From assembly GCF_040054535.1 (NCBI RefSeq), contig NC_090785.1, positions 17,721,001 to 17,785,000 of the forward strand: DNA of 64,000 bases, read 5' to 3'. Of this stretch, positions 1-27,782 are shown piece by piece. Under the pieces are notes generated by a model. The model was not told the DNA's origin. It did not search any database and worked only from the letters and a program-made list of their open reading frames with translations. Source of the stretch: Antennarius striatus. Lineage: Eukaryota; Chordata; Actinopteri; Lophiiformes; Antennariidae. Position numbers and translations under genes: made by a program. Each line of letters opens with the position of its first letter. The stretch's first letter is position 1.

Positions 1-2010
1 GAGCTCAGTTGTAGCAGACATTTATTAAACATTAACCAATCTGTTTACCATTTTACAATCTGTCTAGGAGTGAGATGACCATATTGATAGATCTGTGCAT
101 AATCACTAACTGGAGTCAGAACACGGTTAGCTTGGATCCGGAAGCTGAGACCGTTGGCTGGGCACACTCACAGAAAAGATGCCTTCAGGGACCTACTTTA
201 TAATAAAAATTAACATTTCTGATTGGATGCATATTGGAGCGGGTTTCTGCACAGGCATGACAGTAGCACACCTGTCAGCCTCAGAGTGACAGCAGCAGCT
301 GTTTTCACCCAGAATGGATGCTCCATAACTCCTGATAAATGGTGATTTTCCTGTTTGCATAGGATTGAAAACCAGACCAAATGTTAAAATAACGCATTTA
401 TTGTTCTATTTTTAGACCCATTTAACTGGAGTGATTTTCATTTTATTCTGCTATCCAGCTTGAAAATAGAAAATAATCCTACAACCAGTGTGCACTGGAC
501 TCGAATGTTCCCGTTTAACTTGGAGGAAGCAGGTCATGCCGTCTACCTCTGGTTCCAGTCTTTGTAGGAAGCTAAGCTAATGAATCGACATCCTGAATCA
601 AGCTGCATACTCAATGCAAAGACAGTAAATATAGCCATCTTGATTTCACTGGGAGAAAAAGAGTGAATGAGAATATTTTAAACCACTGCAATATGTTAGA
701 GTGGATACAACTCACACATCCTCTGTGTAGCCTACGTCCATTACCAAGTTATTCTGAGTGGAATTAACTGAAATTGGAATAGCTATCAGAATAGACATCA
801 GCATTTTCATAAAACCACCTCTGTACACTAAAACAAGAGTACTAAACTGACTGAGCAGCCCATTACTGTGCCATTTAAATGAACACACACACACACACAC
901 ACGCACACAGACCCACTGAGCCACATTGCTCAACGTGCAAAGGCACCCCAAGTCATGTCCTGCCTGATAGAGCCTGATTCCTGCTGACACAAAGGCTGCA
1001 CACACACATCTTTGTATAGTCAGAGGCAAAGGCTTAGCTAGACGTATCCATTCCTCCTCTGCCTCTAGATCTATTCAACACAGTCACGACCACAGTGACT
1101 ACAAAGAGGAGAGGGTTTCACAGTGGCAGCGGAGAGAGAGAGAGAGAGGGAGAGAGAATGGAGGAACTAAAGAGGCAGAAGACGAGAGTGAAAAAGAGGA
1201 AGAAAGAGAACCCAGCTATGCATCTTTGTTAAAGTGGGTCATCCATAGACTGTATTCTGTACAATCTTCGTCTGTGTGGATGTATGCATGAACTTGGAAC
1301 AGACGTGTTTGTGTACAACTGTAATTAGCCTGCATTATATTCCCTTCCAAAGCTGTGAGTGACTTTCTCTTGGGGACAGAAATCTCAGACAAAGCAGGGG
1401 AATAACGTCCTGTGTCGACTTGAGTTTGTGTGGAGAAAATGCTAGAAATAATTTAAGCAGCGCATGCATCTGTGTGCCTGTGCGTGCGTGTCAAATCAAT
1501 ACAGTAGGGGGGCGATGCCATTAGAGCAAACACCCCTCTACCTTCATGTCAATGTGGTTGCCATAGCAGCCATGTGTGGAGTAGCCTCTCCCAGTTGCTG
1601 GTGTTGCACATTATTCACAGAATCACACTAAAACATCATTTATGAAATGTCTGGGTGAAGGAGGAGGCTTTGTTTGACCATCCCTTTCTTTTCCAGAATA
1701 AAGCATTAATCCCTCCTGCGCCGCTGTATATTCACTAATCGTCAATAAAAGCTTTTGAAATCCACTCGCAGCATTTTGTAATGTCTAACCTCTATGAATC
1801 AAGAGATTGTTGATTGTTCATTTGTTCTAAGCCTCGAAGATGGGAACTCGCTGTTCCAACTGAGGCATATGATTTTTGTGTAATGAGCTCATTTAAAGTT
1901 TTTACTGCAGTTTTGTCACATTTACCAAGAAGTCCTGCAACACAATTCAATTATTTTGCACTGGTGATGAACTTAAAATTATTTATAATGGCAGAAGGCT
2001 CTTAACACAT

Positions 2011-2125
2011 CAAGGCCCATCTATCCATCCATCCATCCATTTTCTTGTAATCTTCTCATCTACAGCCACTTGCAGTGAGACTACATTGCTACCCACTGTA
2101 CAACTGTGCCGCCCCACATAAAGGT
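2011..2125. repeat. Fragment of abundant teleost interspersed repeat
   Basis: A CCAT-rich start (ccatccatccattttct) is followed by wording ending near aactgtgccgcccc. Both resemble the edges of a repeat seen in fuller form at 17025-17300. The match is from memory of common fish repeats, so the family name is left open. Confidence 0.4.
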
Positions 2126-3848
2126 CATTCCGATTACAAAACATTTTTGGTGTGTTTAAATTATACCAAACAGGTTGTGAGGATGTATCTCACTGCTCTT
2201 TGTCAGGAATCCAAGAATTATTCTGTACTTGTGCTGAAGAAGAAAAGGAAGGTGCAGATATTCCACTGCAAACGAATGCTTGATGTTACATTAAAGACAG
2301 ATTTGTAACCCTTTGAACAAGATACGGATAGGTGAAGTGTTACATGATAAATATGCAATATATGATCAAATAGAAAACTGAAGCGGTAATATGATAAAAC
2401 CTTGGAGGAGGGCAAGAATGTAAAAAGGTCATCTCAACCTCATCATCTGACCCAGAGGGCGCAGAATACATTAGTTCACAGAGAGCGGTACCCAGGATTC
2501 AGCAGGGTGACACATCCTCTACAGAACGAGCAGTGTTGAATGAAAAGAATCAGTCCTGTGGTGAACTACTGTTACTAGTTAATGATATAAAACCATAGCA
2601 TTAACTGAGAGGATTTACCTAAAATGTGATCATAAAAATATTACCAGTATGTTACTAGATCATCTATACGAGAATAGGAAGTTTGAACTTGATATCAGTT
2701 ATTGCTATAATCAATAACCTACCATTAGAGCCCACTGTGAATAAAGAAAATGTGTGCTTCTCCACTGCTGTGTTTCAGGGTAGAGTTATGTCTTATTTTT
2801 CTCAGTCTTTACACTTTTCAGGTAACATTGACACAATATCTATGTTACTAGTGCATGTATTTCAGTCAGATTTTGGAGGGTGAATATTCAACTGTTGATA
2901 CAGTTTACTTTCTTTATGATGGATTATTTATTTCATCCAAACAAAGACTGTCTGCAGGTAGTACAAGTAATGTCTCTTTGTTATCAAGAGTACAGTGAAT
3001 AAAGGAGGAGGTCAAATGAGACTCTCTGTCCCAGGACTATCGTAAAGGACAATTCTCTTATGTTATAACTTAGGTCTCATTTTAGCAGCTTGGGCAATCG
3101 CTTATATTAATTATAAGGACATCTTATCCTTTAAAATAAAATTACTAAGTTCTCAGAACACTGTAAGTTTATTAAAGTACACAAGCAGCCAGAACAACAT
3201 ATGAGGAAAAATGTACAAATGACTAAAATGTTAGCCTGCTTCTCCAAAATATCTGTAACAATCCACTGAGCCAAGCTTTTGGTACATGCATCAATAGCTC
3301 AAAGTTCAAAAGTGAACTTTATAACATGCAACTGTGGGTTGATGACAATTCAGGTATTTTTTTAACTTCAATTTCAACTTTCAACTGTGAGCTCTGCTTA
3401 TAATATGTCTCATTCCCAACAAGATTTGCCAATGTATAAACATGTCGCATCAATATTTTCTAAGAAGACGACCAGCATTCTGGTCACTAACTAATCGTTA
3501 GTCACATCTTTTCCTACTAGGCCTTTATTTAGTGGAACAAATAATTAAGAAAGGATCAACAAGGCTATTGGCATCGACATCACTTATCCACGCATTTATG
3601 ACAACTCATCAGGCTCCAAATGGTGGTCAGTCGCCTATGACAAGGCTGAACCAACCCTGAAACACAATCAGTATATTTTGGTGGCATCATTAGCAAAAAT
3701 TCCCGTCATGACAATTTAAGGCAGAGCTGGCAAAACCAGAATTAATGCTGTTGCTCATGAGACTGCAAAAGTCATGAATGTTACTAGAATACTTTAGTAC
3801 GTCAATAATACTTGTTATTCAATGCGCTTTTCAAATACAATACTGTAT

Positions 3849-3869
3849 GTGTGTGTGTGTATATATACA

Positions 3870-3917
<48 letters not shown>

Positions 3918-3964
3918 ACTGTGTATATATATATATATATATATAATATATATATATATGTATA

Positions 3965-4005
<41 letters not shown>
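3849..4005. repeat. AT/GT compound microsatellite
   Basis: A GT run passes into three long AT runs separated by short tatactgtgtat spacers. It lies in cnksr2 intron 2. Short open frames across it (poly Tyr-Ile) are artefacts of the repeat. Confidence 0.95.
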
Positions 4006-4009
<4 letters not shown>

Positions 4010-4178
4010 TAGCAGGTAAAAAAAACAAAAGTCAGCAAATGCAAAATCTAATAAAAGTTTTTCTAAACATATTTTTCAGGTCACAAAATATCATCTAACT
4101 ATTTATATCAACAAAATCCCAAAAGATTGAATTTTTCTCCCATCAGTGCCTTGAGCTATACACCAAGTGGCATCATCC

Positions 4179-4180
<2 letters not shown>

Positions 4181-4260
<80 letters not shown>
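4181..4260. repeat. (GT)n microsatellite, 80 bp
   Basis: An uninterrupted GT tract of about 40 units in cnksr2 intron 2. Confidence 0.97.
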
Positions 4261-4262
<2 letters not shown>

Positions 4263-6514
4263 AGTTCCAGGACATACTGTATGGTGATTGCTGCTCTGGG
4301 ACACTCATTCCCATGCTGGAACGTTTGAATGAGAAGAGGTAATGATTAGTGCACTAACACGAGTGTGTGTGCACACACACACTTGCGCAGACATTCAAAC
4401 AGCCCTAACTAATCCGGCCATGTGTGCCTGAGAGATAAGGTGCATCCTGCATACTCCTTCTGCATACTCGCTCTCTTCCTCTTCCTGTCTCTTTCCCCTA
4501 TGCCTCTCTCTGTCTCTCTCTGACAGAGTAGCACCTAATTCCCCCTAATTCCCTAAATCCTGGGCAGGGGCACTGCACACACAGCCAGCAGTGACCGAGG
4601 TAGCACACACAACAGGACCCCAATGAAAGCTGATTTTCTGAGCTTTTCTCTTAATGTCAATAACAGGTGGGAAAATAACTAACACTAAATACTGCGTATG
4701 AATTGCCACACCTGTAGGAATTTCTCATATGATAGAATTGGTTCTCATTAAAAATGTGCTTCAAAGTTATTGAGGCACTACAAAAAGTAGGGTGGGAGCA
4801 GATTTCAACTTTGTTCAAAAGTTTTTTTATTACCAGGTACTGATCCATTTCCAATTGGTACTACAAGAAGAAATGGTTTGATCACTGAGACAGTTTCACA
4901 ATGATTGTGGTCTGTCATCATGCAAATACATTTTCATACAGTGTAAGAGGTGTTTCCACTGCGTCCGTATTGTACATACTGATGCAGCATCACGTCTTAT
5001 GACAGTCATTAAGGTATTTAAGCATCAAAATGGCACAAAAGCTGCCACTTATTTAAAAACTCCAACCTCAGAACAATCACAAGTCATTAGGTAATGAAAG
5101 CTGATTATGCAGCATAACAGCCATGAGATGATGACATGTCATCATTTAGTCTTATTCAGTATGAAGCACACTTTCAGTCTGTAATGTGGGCTGCCACCTG
5201 GCACAAAAATAAAGGTTGACTAGGAAAAGGTTGCCAGTCAGGCTGGCTCTATTTCTGTTCCAGTATGTCTCTATTAAGGAATAAACAAAGGAATAAAGTC
5301 ACATTTGTCTTGTCTTGTTGGTAGACGCTACATTGAGCTAAACGGAAAGCAATCTGCTTGTCTTTGTAACAGCAGCACAAACAACAAAAATCTACTTAAG
5401 GAAAGCATTGTCATTTTCCATTTTTAAGACATTGGATGATGGATTTTCCTAAGATTAAAACAATTTCACACACTCCTTTTTATTGATCCCTCCTAATGAT
5501 CTTGTATCACCCAGTATTACCCACCCTTTGACTGAATGTACTTATTATTTTGCTGTGTTCAGGACGTTTGGGGACTTCAGTGAATCTGGGGAACTGCAGC
5601 TGATTGTTGTGTCTCATTCCTGGGTTTTTACTCAATAATCAACTGTTTTTCTGGCTCACTGCATGTTTGAAAGATATGTTTACAGGCAGCAGCTGAAAAG
5701 GTCTGCACTTATAGACACTTGAGTTATATAGTATACAGACATCGTAAAGCATTATACTCTCTGTTCATGGGTCTTTCAACTCTCAGCCCTGGTAAGAGAA
5801 TTTGTACATTTTTTAGCAACTACAGGTAAGTGACTTATTTATCCATCAATCTGTCTATTAATCTTAAACATTATGCATCATTCTGAATTCAGATTACGCA
5901 TACCTGAGATGATTTTTTTTTTTGTCAAAAAGGAGGGAAAAGGGGATGTGGTCATGAGCAGCTGATGTTTGAGACTTCAGAGTACAGGTTTGAGTTGTTG
6001 CTATGGCAAAAAAAGCAGGTTTTTAACAGATATTAGGACATCTTCCAGATAAAATCCAAATAATATTTTTTATTGCGTTTCTAATGATAAGTAGGGAGAT
6101 ATTTGATTTTTACATCTAAATCTTTTAAGGCATTCATTACAAAATTATTTTAAAAAATATAAAATAATGAAACATAACAAAATTGCAAAATATGTTTAAG
6201 CATTTTAGCACAACTTTCTCTTTCCCAGCTTTAACTGTCAGTTTTCTCATACCTTTTTGTCAAAATTCTGGTATATGTATAGAAAGGTACTAGGCCAGTG
6301 AGTGTGACTAGCTGTTTCTGCTTATTTCTAAAGGTATGAAATTATTTTGTCTCATTCAGTAATGTCTTACCACCAGGTTCCAGGTTTAGGTTTACAGACA
6401 GGAGCTTCAGCTCATGACAGGATGACACCCATCCAACAAAAGGGAACAGTCAAACACGGAGTAGCACACGCATCCAAAATCACAGATAGAGAGAGATGAA
6501 GTCAGATCTATCTA

Positions 6515-21029
<14,515 letters not shown>

Positions 21030-21609
21030 GGTGTCACAGTCTCTCCGAGATGAACGGCACAGGACTCAACGCAGGCGACATAAAACGACCTGTCAGTCAC
21101 ATCTGGAATGACACGGCTGTGGTCAAATCTGAGGAAGAAGAAAGGGTTGTCAGTTGTATTCTCTCCATCAGAGCACGGCAGCCTGCAGGAACGGTGAGCG
21201 GGATGCGGTGGTGCAATCCACGCGCACACACAGGAGACACGCGCGCACACACACGCTCCCTCCCTCTTCTCTTTACCCTCACACACACCGCCTCGCGCGC
21301 TCTCTCTCTCTCTCTTTCCCTGGTGCCTTCCCGCCAGCAGCTCGCGCGCTGTGAGAAGTGGATTCGGCGAGCGCGAGGGGATGGGGCGACCCCTCCCCTC
21401 CTCTATTCCTCCTGCATGCCTAGCTGCAGCATCACAAGGGCCACCGCTTATAATACAGACCAGGGAATGGTGCAACGCATACCATATAGGGAGGAACTCA
21501 CTCTGCACCCCCACCCCCTTCTTTACACATGCAGAAAGAGCAAGAGAGAACTTCTATATATATAAGTATATACAGTATATACATACACAGAAATATATAT
21601 GTGTGTGTG

Positions 21610-21691
<82 letters not shown>

Positions 21692-23491
21692 CATATATAT
21701 ATACATGAGCCTTTTATATATATATATCATTATATATATCATTTTGGTTTAAATGATGGTTTTGCCACTGTTAGTCTGTCTTTGTCTATGTTGAGATAAT
21801 AGTTGTTAGAGCGCAGACAGTCACTATGTCATTTGTTGGTAGCGTGGTAAGCCTCATATGTCAGCTGTTTCTTTTTTTTTTAAGTTCCAAAATCCGTAAA
21901 TGAGGAAATCATCAGCAGTTGTCAGGCGCCTCTACCCGGTGCATGGTCTGAACCGTGAAGAACAGCGCCCCCTGCTGTGCACCTGAAACACAGGTGACGT
22001 CATGGATTCACACAGCAGCATGCACGCAGCCACACAAGTACATCACGACCACACAAATAGAGCTGGAGAAAGTAGCAGGCAAGTGCAGTATGTATGTGTG
22101 TGTGTATGCTAGACAGACACAGTTACACCAACCATCACCTATATCACCACTATCCTGTTACACTGCTGTCTCTGAGGATACACCACAAGCTGTCTGTTTG
22201 GCTGCTCATTTAAATATGGGAACAGCTGCACCTAGAAATAACGCAAAGGAGAAATAACATGTGACCCTTGCAGACACACGCATACCCACAGACACAGTGC
22301 AAACAGGTAACAGAATACTGTGTTTATCTGACCAGACTTGTTTGAAAGTGAAACATGTCATGCAGATCTTACATGAGCCTTGAGTAATGTACTGCCTACT
22401 TCATGTAAGATAACAGCTCTGATTATATTGCTGCCAATGTGCTTTTAGTTAATTCTGATTCACTAGGGGTAAAATCTGCCAAATTTGGTTTGGATTGTTG
22501 AATTACTTTTTTAAAAAGGGAATTTTCTTTTCTTTGGCACTTTACCTTTCTCGAAACTCTCATTCATCCCACGGTTACAACAAACTCATTAAGGTATTAG
22601 ACGGCAGCAATGCAGTAGTTAGATCACTCTAAAATGGATTGCCTGAGAAAGAGCTGCTCAGAAATAGCCTTCCTTAACAGTAACATCTCTGATAATAATA
22701 TATTTTATTTGTTAGGCAACTTTCTCTGCACTCAAGGTCTCCTTATATCACAAAATTAGAACAGTAAATGCAAACACAGTAAATTAATTTAAATTAAAAT
22801 ACATAGTAATGGCGTAAAAGTGAGGACAGTGCAACCCAGATTAAAACAGCCTGAGTTTGTGTGATGATTGTGATTCCCTGAGCTTTATTATTATCAAACT
22901 TCACATATATAAACATGTTACAAAGCAAGGGAACATAAATCTGGATGAAACTAATGCAAAACCAACCATTAACAAATTATATATTATTACCAATTTTACC
23001 ATTCTTCAACATTCTGAGACAGAAAACATAATGTATGCAGGATTTTCCTTGTGAAGTCAAACAACTGATCAGACTCTAAAACACACCAGATGTTAGATTA
23101 AAAAAAAGGAGATAACACGTGGTGGTGGGAAGTGAAATTAAAATGAAAGCAGCTCCTCTATGCACATTTTTCGGGAGCTGAAAATACTTCTAAGGAGCCT
23201 CTTAACCGGTCCACTTGATGTGGAAACATTCCCCACGCAAACTTCCAGCCGCTTCCATGTTGGTGACCTCCTCCTCCTCCAGCAGCCCGCTGAACAAAGT
23301 CAACGGTGGGCGGGATCTCTCCGAATGTCACTGCGATGATCTCGAGCTCCCATTGGCTCCTGTCTGCAGATACGTCACAATCATGATTAGAATTGATGAT
23401 CGGACGTTGTGATTTCATTGTCTAGCAAAAACGAGACTGGGGTGAAGAAATCTGCTGAATTTGAACGTTCCGTCTGATTTTGACATCAAAG
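21030..23491. other. Intergenic spacer between divergent cnksr2 and hdx
   Basis: The cnksr2 5' UTR and promoter must lie at the left side. 21180-21360 is CG-containing with CA and CT runs. An AT tract occupies 21614-21685. The right end (about 23160-23494) is CpG-bearing and looks like the hdx promoter. No coding region recognised. Confidence 0.7.
21614..21685. repeat. (AT)n microsatellite
   Basis: A perfect AT run of about 72 bp, with short GT and AT satellites around it, between cnksr2 and hdx. Confidence 0.97.
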
Positions 23492-23500
23492 ATGGTGAGT
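23300..23500 (+). promoter_or_regulatory. Probable hdx promoter and first exon
   Basis: Within 200 bp of the putative first-exon donor are a GC box (gtgggcgggat near 23305), an inverted CCAAT box (cccattggctcc near 23350) and a CRE-like tacgtcac (near 23370). The first exon ends CAAAG-ATG|gtgagt at 23494, a consensus donor. The transcription start is unknown. Confidence 0.5.
23492..23494 (+). CDS. hdx: Possible hdx start codon in exon 1
   Basis: An ATG is the last codon before a consensus donor (ATG|gtgagt), with A at -3, and joins in frame to the ATG beginning the next exon at 26307. The protein would then start Met-Met-Asn-Leu. An in-frame stop at 23462-23464 bounds the frame upstream. Confidence 0.4.
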
Positions 23501-26306
23501 GGGGAAGTGATTTGACTTTTTTCGCTTCGGGATATCCCGTGTGGGCTTTTCTTCGTGTCGGACTAGAGTCAGGGTCAGCGAGAATGTCCACGTCGGGGTC
23601 GTGAAATCACAGAATTGGAGGAAAACTTTAGCCGCGGCTATCCATTGGGAGGGCTAAGCTAACGGGAGCTAACGGGAGCTGGCTCAGACATGGCCGCTCG
23701 GGCCTGTGAGCTAACCTAAGCGGTCTGCGCTGGCCGTGGCGGTGCTTGCAGCGCTTACCCTGCAACACACGGGCTGGTTTAAGGGTCGTGGAGGAAACGA
23801 GTGGAGCCTCCCGTGTTGTAATTGTGGTTAAAATCTCCATGACGTTGTCTCGGTGGCGTATGGATCTGACGCGCAAACCATTTGTTCGCGATTCGCCCCG
23901 TAATGTTCCCACATTGACTGTAGCCATGCGCAGTCAGGCTGCCAAAATAAACCCTACTGCAAGCTTATTGGTCGCACAACATTCCCGTATGTGACATTTT
24001 TAGGAATCTATCAAAAACTTAAAAATGTAACGTAAAACTTTGCAAGCACACTTTTTCATCTCGGTCAGCCCAGATAGTGTTTTTTTTTTTTTTAATGTAA
24101 CGGCGTTGTGTGTCCTCCTGCCTTCACACAACGGAGCTGCTTTGACCCTGAAATTAGTATTAATGCGACACTTCGATAGATAAATTAGATCCGTGTAGAA
24201 AATTCGTTTTGTTTACCTTCACTTCTCGCAAGGTTATTGTTTTTATACGTATATTTTTATTTTGGTGTTGGATTTTTTTTTTATTTGACCTTGCTTATTA
24301 AAGATTATTGCAATTGGTTTCTTACTAAAAAAAGAGTCCATAGCCTGTTAGACTGATGGGGCGGGGCCTAAATCAAACCACGTGTTAGATGTTTTTATTT
24401 TAGGATGACATGCTTGGAAACAAAACATCCTCCATTCCTCTGTAGAACTTACTAGACTATTGTATGATATTTACTATTTACACTACAAGTCTAAAGTTTG
24501 AACACACCATCGAATCAAATTCATGACTATTTACATAGTTTACTTTCACTGAAGGCATCCAAACTATGAATTAAAACATATGGAATTATGTAGTAAACAA
24601 AATAAAAGTGAAATAACTGAATGGGATGGCACGTCGCTGCAGGATGCTGTGGTAGCCATGGTGGTTCAATATGCCTTCAGTTTTGAATAAATCCCCAACA
24701 TGGTCACCAGCTAAGCCACAGATCTCAAATTTGGGCTCATTAGACCAAAGTAAAGATTTTGGCCTAATGCCCATTACTTGTGTCCCAAAGAAATCTGCTG
24801 GTTTCTTAGTGGGTATTTGACCTTAAAGGCCTGATTCTCTCAGTCTCCCCTGAACAAGTATAGAGATGTGTCTGCTACTAGAGCTCTGTGTGACATTTAT
24901 TTGGTTTTGTGTTTCTGGGGTTGTTCTCATGTGAGCCAGTTTCCTCTGAGTTTTTTGTGGTTTTTGCGACTACACTTGGGGATACATTCAAAGTTTATGC
25001 AATTTTCTGGACTGACTGACCTTCAGTTCTTAAAGTAATTATGGTTGTCTTTTCTCTTTACTTATGTGACTGGTTCTTGTTGTAATATGACACCTAACAA
25101 TTGTCAGATATAGTTTTCAACCTGACGTCTGCACAACAAAACTCATGGTCCCAACCCCATTAAGAAGAGAAGAAAACCTACAAATGAACCTTAAAGTGAG
25201 CTTTATATGTGTAGTTAATGAGGTATTGTCCAGGCAGTATAATAACTATACTAATGACTGCATCCCCTCCCTATTCATGGTTAAAACATACATTTATATT
25301 ACATTTAAATTCCATTTCTGTGTTGTTTTTGTTTTGCAAATAAAATAAGTGCAGTGGCAGGTCATACGGTATTTATAATCTATGTATAATATATCTGATT
25401 TTAAAGGTAATAAGAACCACTTTTATGCTGATTTTGTTTTTGTTTACCAACACATCAATCACATGAAATCAGTCACTCAATATGGAAATCCAAGCATAGC
25501 CTCTGTTGTCTGATTAAACAGACCTTATATGTGTTGAACATATTTTTAAAGCCTTATGGGGAAATTGTTCATACTTCTGTTAAACATTGGAAACGGTCCC
25601 ATCACATCATATTTCAGTACAAAATAAACAAACTAATTTCGGATTACATTTTGTGGAATTGCAACTCTGAGGTTAAGACACAAATGTAAATAGTTCTCAC
25701 TGACAAATAGAGGAATGTCTTGCTTGGGACAACACATTATCTTATTGTTGCTCTGGAAGTTGTCAAAGTTTCTACTTTGACGTACATAGACGTGTGTATT
25801 TACAACATCACGTCTTTTCTAATTATTGTAACATATTTTATGGCATTTTTTCCCTGGCTGTTTAAAATTTGAAGAAAAAGAATTGCATCTCTAAATCCTT
25901 GATCCAGACACGAGTTGTCCACTGTTATTTTTAGAAACGGCTCATAATAGCATGGATTGAACTTTTTGTTAATGCTCTTAAAGCATAGCATCGTCTGCTT
26001 TGCTTTCTCCTCAGCCACATTTCCCAGCGGTGAGCCCTGTTTGCTGAGACAGGATGACTGCACTCAGAGTTGTGCCCATCTAGAAGCATGGAGGTTTGGC
26101 TGTGATCTTCATGGCAGCCCCGTTCCCCTCCAGCAGCAGAATGGATGCATGGTCACAACGGCGAGGTCTGCAGGCTGTGAGTGTGTCACAAAATGTATTC
26201 CAACATCAGCTGCAAAAAAATATACTAATGCGTTGATTTATTTGTTAAATCAGTGGGTTGTTGTTTTTTTTTAGATGTGGTTGTTGAAAATGTTGTTGTC
26301 TCTCAG
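23495..26306 (+). other. hdx intron 1
   Basis: Apart from the Tc1 relic the intron shows a CpG-bearing first 450 bp, poly-T stretches near 24080 and 24280, and otherwise featureless AT-rich sequence. No other exon supported. Confidence 0.6.
24477..25200 (-). mobile_element. Degraded Tc1-like transposon in hdx intron 1
   Basis: The left edge (ctacaagtctaaagtttgaacacacc) resembles the terminal repeat of a very common fish Tc1 element. Inside are recognisable minus-strand transposase words, such as ggatgctgtggtagccatg, ttttgaataaatccccaaca, gatctcaaatttgggctcat and ttttgcgactacacttgggga. Large internal deletions and indels leave no transposase frame. The right part ends near ggtcccaaccccatt. 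Confidence 0.8.
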
Positions 26307-27782
26307 ATGAACCTGCGGTCGGTGTTTACTGCTGAGCAACAGAGTATCCTGGAGCGCTACTATGACAATGGGATGACCAATCAAAGCAAGGCTTGCTTCC
26401 AGCTCATACTGCAGTGTGCTCAGGAGGCCAAACTGGACTTCAGTGTAGTCCGGGTAAAGTGTGTTTGTTAGCATGAGTTTGTGGAATCCAAGATCTTTTT
26501 ATAATTGTCCTGCTGGGTTTTTTTTTAATGTAATATTTTTATAAATCAGTGTCAATGAGTTTCTTTTCTATTTTCCCTTCAGACATGGGTGGGCAACAAA
26601 CGACGTAAAATCGCCTCCAAGGTAGAACAGAATGGAGTGGTGTCCCATTCCCTGTCCAGTCACGGACTTGCAGGCGGGCTGCTCTCCAATCACACGTTAG
26701 CTGGAGGTGCTCTGTCCAATCACGGTCTGGTAGCGGCGGCGCTGCTTCCTGCTGAAATGGCCGCCGCACGGAACATCCAAAATCGTGCTCACCTTCTTCC
26801 TCCATCCTCAACCTTCCCGTCTTTCTCAACAACATCTTCCTCCCCGGCCTCCTCGTCGCCCCTCAGCAGTGGAAGCAGCAGCGTCAACAACAACAACAAT
26901 GATGTCATCCTGACCGGGATCTATTCTCTCAACTCTGTCCCTCGCTCCAGAACGAGACCCGCGGCCCCCCTGCCTCAGTCAGACTCTGAACTTTCTGCTC
27001 ACCCATCTTCATCTCTGATTAACCAGGCCCTGCAGAGCAGGAACACCTCCTCTTCTTCCTCCTCACCTCTACACTCAAAACTGGTCTCGCTCTCACAGAA
27101 TATCCCACTCCTCACATCAGCTTCAGGGCCTTTAGTAACCACTGCAATCAGGAAGGGAGCCTCGTCCCTGGGGGAGGCAGGGGTAAGTGCAGGAGCAGGG
27201 GTAGTACCTCACAGCTGGACCCGACAGTACGGTGCAGCGCAACCTCGCTTTTGGTCCTCTTCTTCACAGTCCCAAAGTCAGCCTCAACCCAGACCTCACT
27301 CCAACCCCCAACCTCAACCACCTGCCCCTCAGAAGATGCGATTAACCCTCCAATCGCAAAACTCTGTTCCCCCCTCTGAACAAACACCTCGTATCCAGCA
27401 GGTCTTCACCTTGTCAGAGAAAGGTGAAGGAGAAAGACTTAGGCAGAATCACACGCCTACCCAGAAAGGCCAGGAAAGCCTAACGCCTCCGCCCCATTCT
27501 AGGGACATCAGTCACAACTTCTCCATCGCTATGGAAACCGGTGATGAAGAAGATGAGTGGCAAAGGGAAGAGGAGTTAGCAAGGATGGCTTCTCGGACAC
27601 ACATCAACAGGGAGCAGACGTCGCTCAGCCCGACCGGGGCTGACGTGTCCGTGGTGAGAGGAAGCCTCACGCCTCCTGCGTCCAGCTCCAGACCCCCCCC
27701 TCCTCTGCACAGCGGCACTCTTCAACAGGGCAGCTACCCCCTCACAGCACAGACCTCAGCCACAGCAGAGTCCAGCTCACAG
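26307..27782 (+). CDS. hdx: hdx homeodomain 1 exon and large low-complexity exon
   Basis: The first exon (147 nt) encodes helices 1 and 2. The split falls just before TWVGNKRRK, the recognition helix, as in other HDX genes. The next exon (1200 nt, 400 residues) is Ser/Pro/Gln-rich and probably disordered. It keeps the conserved island NNDVILTGIYS (human NNDVIVTGIYS) and the island SIAMETGDEEDEWQREEELARM (given here as SIAMETGD and EEELA). A three-unit 30-bp tandem repeat at 26652-26741 lies just after the homeodomain. Confidence 0.93.

Noticed and set aside
26014..26030. Tiny exon candidate between cag and gtgagc upstream of hdx exon 2
   Set aside because: Only about 15 nt, no protein evidence; the junction 23494 to 26307 is simpler.
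26253..26306. Upstream extension of the hdx frame (MGCCFFLDVVVENVVVSQ)
   Set aside because: Runs through the poly-T tract and the acceptor; intronic, and human HDX begins at MNLRS.
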